NCBI GenBank assembly: GCA_018257865.1
Contig: JAEUBA010000013.1
Coordinates: 310,001-374,000 of the forward strand
From: Stereocaulon alpinum
Taxonomy: Eukaryota > Ascomycota > Lecanoromycetes > Lecanorales > Stereocaulaceae
DNA length: 64,000 nt
Direction: 5' to 3'
The translations under genes and the position numbers were made by a program. This document shows, piece by piece, positions 43,880 to 55,684 of this stretch (position 1 is its first letter; each line of letters opens with the position of its first letter). The notes below the pieces were generated by a model that was given only the letters and a program-made list of their open reading frames with translations, did no database searches and was not told where the DNA came from.

Positions 43880-45571
43880 TCACACCCAGCCAGCCCTCCT
43901 CCCAATCCAGCTGAAGCCTCCACACATAGCAGTAATACCCGTGAAAATGATCAAGGGCCCATACCCTGTTCCATATCCCAATCTCGCCTCCCCTCTCCAA
44001 GGCTGGTCACTCAGGAGCGCCTCACTTAACGGTCCACTAACCACACTCCCAATACCTCGACCTGCGGCCAATAACCCGAATACCATCCCTAATTCAGCGT
44101 TGTCATCCCGCTTTCTGATTTCCTGTGTTGCGCCTGTCCATGTCGATGAGAATCCACCAGCTGATAGGCCATACATAATGCTGAAGATGCAAAGCAAGGG
44201 TAGCGAAGCCGAGAGACCCCAGAGTAGAAAGACCGAGAGTGTGGCGCCGATTGTGGACATGAGTATGACCGTCGTAACGTGTAATTTGTCTGACAAAGCA
44301 CCCTGGATGACTTGTCCGAAGACGGACATAGTGTTGAACAGTGTAATTGTGACAGTACCTGCTATAGAAGAGAGACCTATAGCGCGGGCATAAGATGGTA
44401 GGTAAATGTTTGGCATGAAGAAGCCTAGGCCTTGCAAGATGTTCCCTGTCTGGAGGGCCCAGAACGTCGATGTTTTGATGAAAGCAAGGCTGATTGGCCG
44501 TCGGTAGGACGTCGGAGAGACAGGAATACGTGGCTTGACATAAAGGAGTAGAGGACCGGCGAGAATGACTAAGACTATGGACCAGGCGCGGAGCATCGTG
44601 CTGAAGGAGTATTTGTTAAGACCCCAGTTCATGATGAATGGGATACAAACACCACTGACTGGGTCAAGAATCAAAAAGGATTGAGCAAAATTGGGTCATG
44701 AACACTCACCGCCCGTACCTGCCCACATGACTCCATAGGCAAGACCTTTACGCCTGATAAACCATTCGTCGAGGAAGATGATGGTCGGAAAATACAGTAT
44801 GGAGCCACCGACAGCGTACAGAACACCTTGAGTTAAGATCAAATGCCACACATGGGTCGCGAACGACGAGCCAACCAAGGCAATTGAAGTGAGGACAAGA
44901 CCAGCGACAGCAAAGCGGCGGCGATGATGGGGAAAGCGCTGAAGAAGGGCGAATGTGAATGGGGCACCAAGGTACATTATCCCCTAAGTTTGATTAGCTT
45001 GAACGAATGATATTGGAAACAGCGGGGCATGGCCCTGAGGACGGCGAGGAGGATATTACCAGGGCCAAAGTACCGATAACGGCGATGCCAGAGGGTTCAT
45101 TGGAGAAAGGTGCATGGGTTGTGTAGTATTCTTGAAAGAGACCGAAAGAGTACGGAAAGCCTGAGAGGTGTCAAATATGTACGAACTAGATTGTACAACA
45201 TGCGATCGGTACGGGACCAATCAGGTCGAGAGCGGCTCATGCTGCTCCGCGACATTCCCAAAGCAAGTAATGGTTTCTAGCAAGCCATTTGTAATGGCAG
45301 AGGCAGGACGGGCTGAGAAGAATTCGAGCCAGGTGCAAATTGTCATCCTTACAAGGCAGCACTTACCCCATATCAGAGCCTCAATACAAAAGCTGCCAAG
45401 GAGGAATAGCCATGCATCTCTTCCGCCATCGGCTCTTGGTAGCGGATCGTGCTCTTGCTCATGCTCTGCTTGTCGTGATGGTCGCCTATGAATGCTTGGC
45501 TGTTCGCCTGAGTAGCCAGAAGAGACAGTATGATCAAACTCAGATAGGGCGAATACTTCATTCGAGTCCAT
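43880..45571 (-). CDS. MFS transporter, monocarboxylate-transporter-like
   Basis: Four exons: 45571-45367, 45160-45060, 44983-44710 and 44658-43880; introns 206, 76 and 51 nt; 452 residues. The cytosolic N-terminus (MDSNEVFALSEFDHTVSSG) is polar; helix 1 begins DAWLFLLGSFCIEALIWGF and is followed by GFPYSFGLFQEYYTTHAPFS, the typical MCT family opening. Other marks are VGGSILYFPTIIFLDEWFIR, RRKGLAYGVMWAGTGVSG (substrate-path Gly motif) and NAELGMVFGLLAAGRGIGSV near the end. About 12 membrane helices can be drawn. These transporters move monocarboxylates or related organic acids across the plasma membrane; the actual substrate is unknown. The long first intron shows no missed exon that I can see. 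Splice joins restore family motifs, so the gene appears intact. Confidence 0.85.
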
Positions 45572-45837
45572 AGTAGCAATGGAGCTACACTTACCTCCTG
45601 GATCTAGTAGCGCGACAAATGCTTGAAGGTCGAAGATTCCGTCAGACTGAAGTAAATTTTCCCGGTACTAGCCGTAACGGTGCCGCAAGCTAAATTGCGT
45701 AATGAGAATGTTTTATCATCAATGGTTGGTAGCGTTGGCCGATCCCCTCAAGACTCAGAAATACTTTACACGGTCCAGTAGGGTTGTGCTGTTGGAAATT
45801 CTTGGATGAGGTGCAAGCCGATCAAACGAAGAAAATT

Positions 45838-47168
45838 CTAGGTTGGCAAGGTGTCAAGAAAATTATGCCAGAACCCAAGGTCGTACAGATTGTCAACCTC
45901 ATCAAGGCGTTTTACACGCCTCCATTGCGGGGGAATTGCTGCGCCATCAGATACGGACGAGGTTGCACGATTGTTGCTGTCACTTTGCTGAGGACTCGGA
46001 GGTTCGCCGTTCTGTGTACTTGCAAGCTGTTGCGTACTTGAGATCGGCCAATCAACGAAAGGCTCCATTTCAGGATTCCTTAGAGAGCTATCTGTTTTTC
46101 TTTCGGCTCTGAACACAAGGCCATCAGCAGCGTCATCCCTCCAGTCTGCCCATTTCGAGCTTTCATTAGTTGTCATTCCAGCCCAGACAAGATATACGTG
46201 GTAGAGAAACAAGCCCCATGCCAGTGGCGCGGTCATGCCGGCCAACATTCCCACGCTGCCAACACGAACGTCATTTGAGAAAGCCCAGGCCCAAGATTGA
46301 GAGAACTCAGCCCAAGTTTTGCCGGCACTCCAGTGTACTTTAGGCCTAAATCCATCCCACTCGCCAGCTATGTCCACTTGCAATGTATCTGTTAAAAGCA
46401 GATAAGCAAGATATGTACCATAAGAGAGCAAGATCCCGAGGCTGGCCATTAATCCTACGAAATAAATGTAATTGCGTTTGCCCAAGCAATTCATGACCCA
46501 GATGCAATGGTGGTCATGCTTGGCAACACAAACATTGCAGATACTGCAATGCTTGCTTCGAGCTGGCTTAAGGAAACGGCAGGTGCGGCAGATTTGGCCC
46601 GGCCCGTAAAGTACGTGGTCATATGGATATCGCCGCATCTCCTGCTGGTGGTTTTTGGGAGTGATTACGGACGTTGTAGACGTCACACACTTGTAAGTAA
46701 ATATGTGGGGCAAGCTACATGCAACAAGAGCCAAAGCCTGATGCACACGTTTCAAGCGGAAAAAGGCTGAGGATAAGAAGAGTGACTGAGAGGCCGATAG
46801 GACTGTAAGGAAGAAGATCTACCATTCATCAGCAGGGGGCTTTGCATTCCCAAAGCTTGCTCTTACTAAGACTAATGGATGGTTTTCATTCATGAGATAG
46901 TGGCCCAGTCGTCGAGAGGCTGGACCGAGACGCCCACCTGTAACGTAGAGATCTGCTTTGCGGAAAAGACCAGGTACTGTGAACCATAGTAGGTGGTGGA
47001 GCCACCCGATCGGAGTCTTTCTAGGACGGATCAGCTGAACATCCAACGGATATTGCAAGGGAAATACCGTAAGGCCGGGAGACGTCCAAACAGCGCTACA
47101 AATACAATGAAAGAGAGCAGCAGCACTGCAGCCGCTATCTTCTTAACTGACAAAGCTTTGTCATTCAT
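45838..47168 (-). CDS. SWF1: DHHC palmitoyltransferase Swf1
   Basis: Three exons: 47168-47068, 47020-46867 and 46818-45838; introns 47 and 48 nt; 411 residues. An N-terminal membrane anchor (IAAAVLLLSFIVFVALFGRL) is followed by TPIGWLHHLLW and NENHPLVLIFFLTVLSAS, as in Swf1. The catalytic Cys-rich domain reads CRTCRFLKPARSKHCSICNV and then CVAKHDHHCIWVMNCLG, with the active cysteine in DHHC. Two more helices follow (YIYFVGLMASLGILLSYG and LAGMTAPLAWGLFLYHVYLV), then the TTxE-like motif TTNESSKWADW. Swf1 is an ER enzyme that palmitoylates membrane-proximal cysteines of SNAREs and other single-span proteins. The polar C-terminal tail is Gln/Ser/Asn-rich. It is divergent from RAP1. Confidence 0.92.
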
Positions 47169-47451
47169 AGCTGGTAGTTGCAGGGAACCATGGCGGCGCA
47201 GGGCCAGTGTAGTGCGCGCTATAACGTATATGTCTGTATGAGCATTATGTCTGGCTGGACATTGACAGGCTTTAGCAAAGACTGAATGGGCGTGTTGGAA
47301 GATGTTGCCAGATTTCATTGGCTAGAAGGCGATAGTAGTGAAAGAGATAAAAAAGAGTGACTTCGTGTCAAGAAAAGCTGACGCGCCTCTCGCGTCACTT
47401 GCCCCTCTAGAATACAAAACACTCAATCCCATAACCTTCGGCGTACCCACT
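47169..47451. promoter_or_regulatory. divergent promoter region SWF1/RAP1
   Basis: Only 283 bp separate the two start codons, so promoter elements are shared or interleaved. The plus-strand frame upstream of RAP1 is open to 47338 but contains no earlier ATG. Confidence 0.45.
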
Positions 47452-49867
47452 ATGGCAGAGGTAGTCTTCAACGGCGCTACTGCCGATGCTGGCATTCAAG
47501 GAACGCTTTTTCAAGGCATCAAGTTCTGGGTTTCGCAGAAAGTGCCCCAGCGCGCAAGATTCATAAATGATGTGAAGGTAGCCAACCGCCGATAGCCTTC
47601 CGACTGAAGCCTACGTCGCTGACCTACTGGAAGGTGAATGGTGGAGAGGTAGTTCCTCTCGAGAAACAAGCCGACGTAAAGATCGTGGATCATGCGAGAA
47701 AGGAAGCTCCTCCGGGGACGTACGTTGCCCTGGGTGCTCATTGGATTCATCGGGGCTTGGATCTAATCTAGCCAACGATCATAGTCACTCATACACCTTC
47801 ATTGAGAAGTCCATACGCAACGGCGATCTAGAAGATCTCGAAGATCACAGGGTAGGCGCGTCTGGGGGCACAGTCAGGAGTGTTGGCTCCACCGTGCAAC
47901 CTGCGAAAGGAACCCGGAACAAATATACCGAGGCCGACGACTGTATCCTCTGGGACTGGGTACAAGAAAATCCTCAGAAAGGAGGGGGTACAGATGGCAA
48001 CGAGATCTACAAGCAACTTGAGCTTAAGGTTAGAGAAGGCATTCGATTCTAGCGCTACACGTTCACTACTAAGATCTCATTTAGCACCCTCAACACCCTT
48101 GGCAATCCTGGCGAGACCGCTATATCAAGCATCTGAAGGGCAAGCCGCGTCCATTCTCTCGGCCCCACAATGCCCCACCCACACCACCCTCCGACGCCCA
48201 GGTGAGAGCTCAACCGTCCAAGGATTCAGGTGCACCCTCGGATACCAAAGAAGCCAGCCAGAATGAATTTTCCGAGGAAGAAGCCGAGATGTTAATGACG
48301 TTCGGCGAAGACATAATAAAGATCTTACCAGAAAGAGTAGAGCAAGCCTGGGAGGCATGGACAAATGGCGTCGACGTGAGCAATGGCAATTGGATTACTC
48401 GTACATAAGGGTTTCACTGACAGTCAAGCTCAGGAGGAACAACGTCATTCCGCACCACAATGGCGGGCTTTTTGGGAGGAAAGAGTTCTTCCGAGATATC
48501 TTGGAGAAAAAGAGAATAAGGAGAAGAGGTCTGCTGCTGAGCAAGCAGCCCGGTCCAAATCTGCAACGCCAACGCGCTCAGCGAACAATACTGACTCTTC
48601 TCAATCTACCTTTGCTTCTTTTACCCGAAAATCTTCAGACATCAAGGATACACCCAAGAGCCCACCTTACCATCCCAACTCACCCACCATGCAGCTTACC
48701 GGCCACTCAACGGCCACTCAGAGTACTAAAAACAGCCAAGCTTCCACAGAAGTCAGGAGCCCGCCTGCGCGTGGACTGCCGAGCCGTAGTACACCTCTGA
48801 AGATGAATCATTGTGCAGAGGGAAAAGACTCTAAAAGAAAGCACGCGGTACTAGAAGAGGAGGTTCCGTCTAGTTCGCCTCCAGACACTGCGCTATCCCC
48901 CAAGCGTAGACGTCAGAATGGGCTAGGGTTGCCTCTGGAAATAGCATCGACTCCTCAGAGCAGTCCAGCAGCGGCCGCCAAGCGACGCTCTTCGCCTATC
49001 TTTATCAACGTCGATGACAACAGCGAAGAAGCCTCTGACAGTGAGGAATATGGCGATGGCGACTACGGTCCACTTGGTCAGGAACCTTCTGATACTCTTT
49101 CCGAGCATGATCCTGCAATCCGGGAAACCCAAGCCATTTTAAAAGCTGATACCCAACCGATAGACCTTGGTGTTCCCTCACCGGATGGGGGCTGGGACGA
49201 AGAAGAACTAGAGGGAGAATCAGCGGTAGAACCGGAGAACGAGCTTCATACTCAGTCAATCGACACTGACGTGCTTCCGCCCAAAGGAGGCTGGGCTGAT
49301 GACAATTCGGGGAATGAGGCGTCTGAGTCTGAATCTGGCTCAACATCCACCATCACAGAAATATACGATCCTCGACCCGAGGTGCCAGAGACCCAAGCGA
49401 TCCTTCAAACCCAGACGCAGACTATCGATCTTGCTGTTCCAGACCCCGATGAAAGTTGGGAGAACCTCATACCCTCATCGCCACCACCTATGCCCGGCTC
49501 TCAAAGCCGTAGAAGTGAAGACTCTGAGACCGAGGATCAGTGGCGTGCTTCGAGCCAAAATCCTGACATCGAGGCGCAAACGGATGCTTGGATTGACTCT
49601 CACGTTGCCGAGGGGTTCCTTGAGGAGCAAGTGGAGCTGGCACTACATTCCACGAGCATGGACACCAATCTTGCTGAAGAGGTACTGAAGCATCTGGCAA
49701 GAAAGGGGGAGATCCCAAAGAACAGAAGAGGAGTGTGGACAGAGATCGACGATCGTGCTATGAGGTCCACAGACGCAAGGGAGATCCATCGACTGGAGGA
49801 GAAGCATGGTGCGGACTGTTTGGATGCCAGGTGGGATTTTCTGAGCTTTATGGACGAGGTTCAATGA
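47452..49867 (+). CDS. RAP1: telomere protein Rap1 (BRCT, Myb-like, RCT)
   Basis: Five exons: 47452-47577, 47634-47719, 47785-48028, 48085-48375 and 48434-49867; introns 56, 65, 56 and 58 nt; 726 residues. A BRCT domain (about 8-95) has FQGIKFWVSQKVPQRARFIN, GGEVVPLEKQADVKIVDHA and SYTFIEKSIRNGDL. A Myb-like domain (about 115-180) has KYTEADDCILWDWVQENP and HPWQSWRDRYIKHLKGKP. A second helical Myb-like part (about 210-265) has FSEEEAEMLMTFGEDIIKIL and APQWRAFWEERVLPRYL. An acidic middle contains two repeats of xTQAIL-TxTQxIDL. The Rap1 C-terminal domain starts near residue 630 (DAWIDSHVAEGF). Filamentous-fungal and animal-type Rap1 works in the shelterin complex, recruited through a TRF-type protein. 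The acceptor of intron 1 is AAG, which is less common. Confidence 0.9.
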
Positions 49868-50834
49868 CGGATAGGTGCGGTGAATGCCTAAACGAGTGTA
49901 CCCAGCTCGGTAATGACTCACTCATGAATATGTCCCAGCCCTGACAGCAGATCGAACTAGTGGCTGCCTGCTTCACAGCTGGTATGAGAACCCAGATAAT
50001 AGCCTCTGTAACTTGCTCTCTACATAAATGCAAGAACTGGCCGCAAATACATGGCCACTGAGCAGCGTTAGAAGTCGTTCAAGATCTGTGGCCCATGTTT
50101 CAACCACTCGCTGCTTCTCCTTAATGTTTTCGTTGTCTGCGGCGTTGGCCCGGATGCTTTTACTATCTTCTAGCCTGCTTGCTATATTACACACCTCGAA
50201 CCAACTTCATGAAGTCCAAGGCTTCTCATAGAAATTATCGGGTGGGATAACAGCCCTGCTAGCGTCGTCCGCCAGCACGAGCTTCATTATAATCTTTGAT
50301 AGAACCGTCAATCCTACCTGGAGATGGAATATGCAATGCAAGTCTGCTGTTGTACGTTTGGCATTGGGTGGACGCGTTTGGAATGCTGCAATAACTCTCA
50401 TCCACCAGACATCCTTACGCAGCCCGCCAACAATTTTCCCAGCCTGCCACAACGCATCGATCATGTCGACCATCGGGCGATTTGTCACTGTCGGAGACAT
50501 GGAAGTACATTATAATGTCTACGCTACCTTTACTGTCATTGCGAGCTGCATTTACCATCTTGTTGCATGCCCCGAAAATTCCTCTAGAGAGTCACCTCCG
50601 ATTAGACGCATTGAAAACTGACAGACATTGCTGGAAGCAAATCAGTAGAAATTGGAGGCCATATTCGTCGAAGCCATGAATTGCATTGGTTCCTGATCTC
50701 TGCACGACACTTCATCACACTTACGACAGATCTCCAGACGACTTTGAGCCCAGTGGCTATTATGTGTTTTGGCAAAGAGCTCGAAACGACGACAGTGGCT
50801 GAGAATTTGCAACACTGCAACAATATTTGAACCC
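49868..50834. other. intergenic region between convergent genes
   Basis: About 970 bp with short ORFs on both strands that overlap one another; none shows a protein family pattern or splice-linked continuation. No repeat recognised. Confidence 0.4.
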
Positions 50835-51859
50835 TCAGCAGCTATTCGAGAGGAATACAACAAGTACTGCTGCATACGCTGCTGCAGCCAACATTATTTG
50901 CTCATTCGACGCCATAGAGATTAGAGATATCAGGAAGGAAAAGACGACGATGCACATGGAAACAGTAATCAGCTGAGCTTTGCGGCTTGATTGATTCGCC
51001 AAAATCACCATAGGAACCACAAGAAAAGCACCAGCTATCAGTGCCACAAGGAAACGTGTAATGACCTCAGCTAGACGAGCTGTATTTTGATAAGATCCTT
51101 TTAGACTCGACTCCATATCAGAGGCCGACTTGGATAAGTCCTGCGTTTTGCGCTCATGCTTGATGCCCCCAGAACGGATGAAGAACCAGAAAGCTCTCAG
51201 ACCCTTGCGCAGGCTATGCCGTAGAACGTCCCGTGAACCGCTGCGTTGAGCCAGGTCTACTCTCACAAGTCTAGTCTTATAGAGCTCGTAAGCATTCAGG
51301 TCGCCTCGAAGATGTGATTGCCAATCATCATCGGCTAATGCGAAAGTCTCCATGAGCATGACCTGGTTGAAAGTGACCAAACCTTCGTCTTCGAACGGTC
51401 AGTGCCGCGATTTTCGTTGTTCAACTTTTACGTACCGTATTGCTTGATTAGTTCTCGCAGCTTTAGTACAAGATTTTGATTAATGACCTCTTCCACTTCT
51501 GGTGCGTTTGTGTCCCTTTTCCCATGTCTCAAGCCCAACTTATCCATATTGGCTGGCGGAAGGTCCAACTGCAGACCAGCTTGGTATATCTTACGGTCTA
51601 TTCTGCTGATCTCGTCTTCTAAAAACCGCAGATTGAGAAGGTGAGCCGTCCTGAATCGTCGGAAGCCAAAGAGGGTCAGGTAATTATCAACCGTAATATT
51701 GGGCCAAAGCTTGCGAAAGGTGTGCGCCTTCTCCATCATGTCCGACGTTGGACTAAGGCTTTGATCGTTTGGAGAGGCGTCAGCCTTGCTGGCAGTGTCG
51801 TCTGGGCACAAGCTGGGTGTGTTGTCTTCCAAGCGGCTTTCAAGAAGCGGGTCCGTCAT
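50835..51859 (-). CDS. DUF6594-type fungal membrane protein
   Basis: Two exons, 51859-51436 and 51388-50835, with a 47 nt intron (GTACGT...AAG); 325 residues. A polar N-terminus (MTDPLLESRLEDNTPSLCPD) precedes the typical FGFRRFRTAHLLNLRFLEDE and ISRIDRKIYQAG, then ENEELIKQY-like LRELIKQYDEGLVTFNQVM. Three hydrophobic helices close the protein (ITRFLVALIAGAFLVVPMVI, ITVSMCIVVFSFLISLISMA and LAAAAYAAVLVVFLSNS). This arrangement, a helical soluble part plus three C-terminal membrane spans, is that of DUF6594 proteins, which are abundant and variable in filamentous fungi. Function is unknown; some sit near heterokaryon-incompatibility or accessory genes. The spliced frame is intact. Confidence 0.8.
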
Positions 51860-52990
51860 CGTCTCAGAACTATAATAATGTCCGCATTCTGAAAGTCGGC
51901 TCTATTGAATTCCTTATATAAGATGAGAGGGTGGCTGAATCAACAAGCTAGGCATACCCTTTATGCAGGGCGTCAACTTCAGCCTCGAAGGCACATCGCT
52001 GTTCGCCGATGGCAGCTCTGGGGTCGTTTGCGCCTGACAGCAGCCTTGTATTTATGATAATGTTAGGCCCTTCATCTCCACCTAACCTTATTCGCAGAGT
52101 AGAAATGTAAACGGTACTACATGTGCTAAGATAGGAGCATGAAAGGTGATTGGCCCCGCTTGCTCCTGTTACTTTGAAACTTAAGGGCTAAGGGATATGG
52201 TGGAGTGTTGATCATTTCCTCAATAGCCTATCGACTTGCCTGCATTAGTATGTCTTCGACTTCAATGAGTGCCATGATTGTCAAAAGCACGTAAGACAGG
52301 AGGATAGGTCACCACAGTCAACAGAGAGAAGACTGGTCAAGGCTTGGCATTACAGAGCCCCAAATCAACAAATACGCTAGAATTGAGCCTTCTCGCAACG
52401 TTGGGCCCCGAGTCCGAAGAAATCCTACGTCAGTGGCATTGAGGCACCTAAGCGTAAAGCATACCAGTCTAGAATATCAGCTCTCAGGCCTGTTGCTTAG
52501 TCAACCGCTAGCGCGCCACCACCTAGAGCACATAAGTAGCCGGCAACCCCTATAGAGAATCTACAAGTTACTCTTAATATGCTAAAGAGAACCCTTTGAA
52601 GGTGGTCAGGATGTCCCAGACCTGACCAATGTGAGGGAGGCTGCCAAAAGGACTACTCTGCTGCAAGACAAATCGTCAGTCGTCTATTCTAGCAGTACAC
52701 AAGTACTTCAATGCATGCGCCAGCAGCGTAGAGTTGGCATAGCGAAGGAATATATCACGCTTGTATGAGCTCCCGTCGTGACATTGCAACGTCTCACTGG
52801 TAAGACTCTATGCGACATTTACTTGCGATTGGCATGGCTCAATCATATGCCAATGCGCTATATCCTCAGATGACGATTGTCATTCAAGCTACTTCTCCCT
52901 TGATCTATCAGGATTTTGTAAATTCTAGTCTACAAGCTGTTTAATTTCTGAGTCCACTCATCCAAAGATGAGCACAAGAGCTGTCCAACG
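51860..52990. other. 1.1 kb intergenic region without supported gene
   Basis: No ORF of notable length and no recognised repeat. It should hold the promoters of the DUF6594 gene and the secreted-protein gene, which are divergent. Confidence 0.4.
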
Positions 52991-53712
52991 ATGATGTATC
53001 TTGCTGCCGTTGTTCCCATTTTGGTCTACTTCTTCCGGTACAGCTGGCTAGCTGTAGCCGTCCCTGCACCACCCAATAGCACTACAAACCCTAAATCGCT
53101 TGAAACAGCTCATGGAGTTCAATTGCTGAAGAACGACACCAGCCCAGATCCGTTTGTACTTTCCAACAAACCTCTAATTGAAATCACCAAGTCAGTCACC
53201 TAATCAGACCTATCCTTCCAAAATTTGTTGATCCATGGGTTTTCAGCAACAGCATAAATGATGGGTTCACATATCGTGTACCGAATACGGGCTATACTCT
53301 CTACCTCTCTGACTTTGGGGGAATTCTATCACTAAGCGACCTACGAAATGGTTACATGGACATGCTACAGTTTATTGAAGCTATGATCAGGGCAGGCGAA
53401 GGGACTTTGGTACCCCCAAGTATTGTGTATGGGAATGACTTTGTAGAAATATTCTACGGAAGGATTGAGAGCCCGAGCGCATGCACTTACAGAGACTTGC
53501 TACCTGTCCTTACCGCACTGCGGTACATTACGACTGATCAAACTTGGCCCACCGCCCACATAGCGTTCTCTCGAGCGAGCAGATACGTGCTTTATTGGCG
53601 TCCAGATCCCCAACATCTATCAGAGGCAATCGGTGGGGGGTTCATCAGGGAGGGATTACCGTCTACGGACGCCAAAAAAGAAGTCTCGTCTCATATCGAC
53701 AATTTGTCCTGA
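52991..53712 (+). CDS. predicted secreted protein, 221 residues, effector-like candidate
   Basis: Two exons, 52991-53190 and 53247-53712, with a 56 nt intron (GTCAGT...TTTCAG). The N-terminus MMYLAAVVPILVYFFRYS continues WLAVAVPAPPNSTTN, a plausible signal peptide cleaved near the AVA-VPAPP stretch (inference). The mature part contains NDGFTYRVPNTGYTLYLSDF, PPSIVYGNDFVEIFYGRI, CTYRDLLPVLTALRYITTD and HIAFSRASRYVLYWRPDPQ. It has only one cysteine (SACTYRD), so disulfide stabilisation is not expected. I recognise no catalytic motif or family. Two candidate N-glycosylation sites (NST, NDT) lie just after the signal. The gene sits alone in a gene-poor part of the window. A membrane-anchored variant, with the first segment uncleaved, is the alternative. 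Confidence 0.65.
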
Positions 53713-54004
53713 GACTTTTCTATGTCCACCTGCTGTCGGAAGGGAAATTACAAGCTATAGCGCAATTCATGGGTCGATGTGGTTTTGTAGACAATATACA
53801 AGACCTCCTCGCGAACGCTGGATACACTTGAACAATTCCCAAAAATCTCCGCCAACTGCAGTGTAGCCCAAAAGCCTGGAGTCTTGGCATCACGTGCTAG
53901 CGCGCCAGCGCCACCGCGTTGAATGCCCCAGGCCCTCTAATTCATGCCACTCCTCTGTCTGACCTCACCAAACCGTGCCCAGTAGACGAGAACTTGCAAT
54001 CACC

Positions 54005-55516
54005 ATGCCGATCGGCATCCAGCGCCTCAATGCTCCTCGTCCACAACCTTCATCACAGATCACCTTCATCAAACCTCTCTCCGGCCCCACCTCAGCCTAC
54101 GCTCAAGACTTTCTTGAACGAATTGCGGCAATATGCCACCCTATAATGAAAGCCAATCACCTCTCCATTATGAGCCTTGAAGAACACGAGCCCAATCCGG
54201 AGTTCATTGGCCGCAATTTCAATGCCGGTGAAATAATACAGCTGGTGCTCAAAGCACCTTATAGTGGCCATTGGCTCAGCTTCAGGAGCGTGCAGATGGT
54301 TATGATGCATGAATTGGCACACTGCAAGCAGATGAATCATAGTGGGGCATTTTGGAAAGTGAACAATCAATTCAAGGGAGAGCTGAGGGAGTTATGGGCT
54401 AAGAATTACACAGGGGACGGGCTTTGGGGAAGAGGACAGACGCTGTTGAGTGGGGAGTATGATACTGGGAGGAGTATAGAAAATGAAATACTACCCACGC
54501 ATCTCTGCGGCGGTACTTTCAGGAGCTCGAGGCGTCGGAAGAGGAGGCGTGGTGGGGAGAAGTCAAAGGAGACTTATGCTGAGAGACAGCAGCGAAGAAT
54601 CAAGAGGAAGTTCGGCGTTATTGGGGTGACTTTGGGGGATGACGATGATACGAGGGTCAAGTTGGAGAATGGAAAGAAGCCCAAAGGAAAGCCTAGGGTT
54701 GCAGGCAGTAAGAGGGGAAGAGAGCTTAGGGCTGCTGCTGCACTAGCGAGATTTGAGCAAGTGAAGGAGGAAGAGACGAAGGAGGAGCCACTATTGAGGG
54801 ACAGCGAGACCGAAAGCGAGGGTGAGCGTACAACGGACCAAGAGGCTCTGGATCTTGATGATTCACCAATGAAGGATGGAAAGGGCCATAGGATGATCAG
54901 GGTGTGTGAAGACGGTGATCAAGACGATGCCCATGTCAAGCAAGAGCTCCAGGAGTTGCAAGAATTGAACGATACTGGCACGAGGATGCAAGTGCGGAAG
55001 ACAGATAAGGGAAGCAACAGGGATAGTAGCGACATAGCGAATCACGTCGGGGCACACTCAAGTCGCATATCAGCACTAGAAAGAGAAGCTCCTCAACACT
55101 CGACATCAGATGATTCCCGAGCACCTGAACGTCGATTTAGGATGGAGGACATTCCACTCTACGACCCCAGCAAAGATATTTCTATCACCAAAGAGAGCAG
55201 GAAGACTAGTCAATCAGAGCCCCATTCATTAATTGGCTCGGAGGAAGCAGCCAATTCATCTTCAGCGCCTCGCACACTTGAACTCCCACATCCGTCACCT
55301 GAAATCTCCGAAGCCTCGAAACTGAGCTGTCCCATCTGCTCGATGTCCAACGAACCCGGCTCTCACCTTTGCCTAGCATGCTCTCATGTCCTTGACACTA
55401 GCAAAGTTTCTCGATACTGGCGATGTCAAAGCGATGGTTGCAAAGGAAGCCGGTACATTAATGCGGTCGACTACGGACTTTGCGGCATCTGTGGGGCTCG
55501 GAAACCGGATAACTAG
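54005..55516 (+). CDS. WLM-domain metallopeptidase with C-terminal zinc fingers
   Basis: Single exon from ATG 54005 (MPIGIQRLNAPRPQPSSQIT), 503 residues; the frame is open slightly further but without ATG. The WLM (Wss1-like metalloprotease) domain spans about residues 1-200, with the zinc-binding and catalytic HELAHCKQMNHSGAFWK at about 102. After a basic stretch (RRRKRRRGGEKSKE) comes a long acidic, disordered linker. The end has two Cys4 fingers (CPICSMSNEPGSHLCLAC and WRCQSDGCKGSRYI, then CGICGARKPDN), similar to RanBP2-type fingers that bind ubiquitin or RNA. Wss1/SPRTN-class proteases cleave DNA-protein crosslinks. Whether this copy is the Wss1 orthologue or a paralogue is not resolved. 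Its coding strand is C-rich at the 5' end, G-rich over 54370-54800. Confidence 0.85.
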   Translation: MPIGIQRLNAPRPQPSSQITFIKPLSGPTSAYAQDFLERIAAICHPIMKANHLSIMSLEEHEPNPEFIGRNFNAGEIIQLVLKAPYSGHWLSFRSVQMVMMHELAHCKQMNHSGAFWKVNNQFKGELRELWAKNYTGDGLWGRGQTLLSGEYDTGRSIENEILPTHLCGGTFRSSRRRKRRRGGEKSKETYAERQQRRIKRKFGVIGVTLGDDDDTRVKLENGKKPKGKPRVAGSKRGRELRAAAALARFEQVKEEETKEEPLLRDSETESEGERTTDQEALDLDDSPMKDGKGHRMIRVCEDGDQDDAHVKQELQELQELNDTGTRMQVRKTDKGSNRDSSDIANHVGAHSSRISALEREAPQHSTSDDSRAPERRFRMEDIPLYDPSKDISITKESRKTSQSEPHSLIGSEEAANSSSAPRTLELPHPSPEISEASKLSCPICSMSNEPGSHLCLACSHVLDTSKVSRYWRCQSDGCKGSRYINAVDYGLCGICGARKPDN

Positions 55517-55684
55517 GGTTGACAACTTGCACAAAACCCCATGGTTTAATGGTTGATGATTACTGATAATGATTATTGATGATGATGTTGACGAAAGCTG
55601 CACGTAATCTGTTGTCTTCATATCAAGAGTTGAATGAATACCTCTTCAGCAGCTTACATAGCCTCAACACAGCGTACACACCAT

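Noticed and set aside
54092..54370. Minus-strand ORF containing repeated His/Cys residues opposite the WLM gene.
   Set aside because: It is the antisense shadow of the HELAHCKQMNH active-site region.
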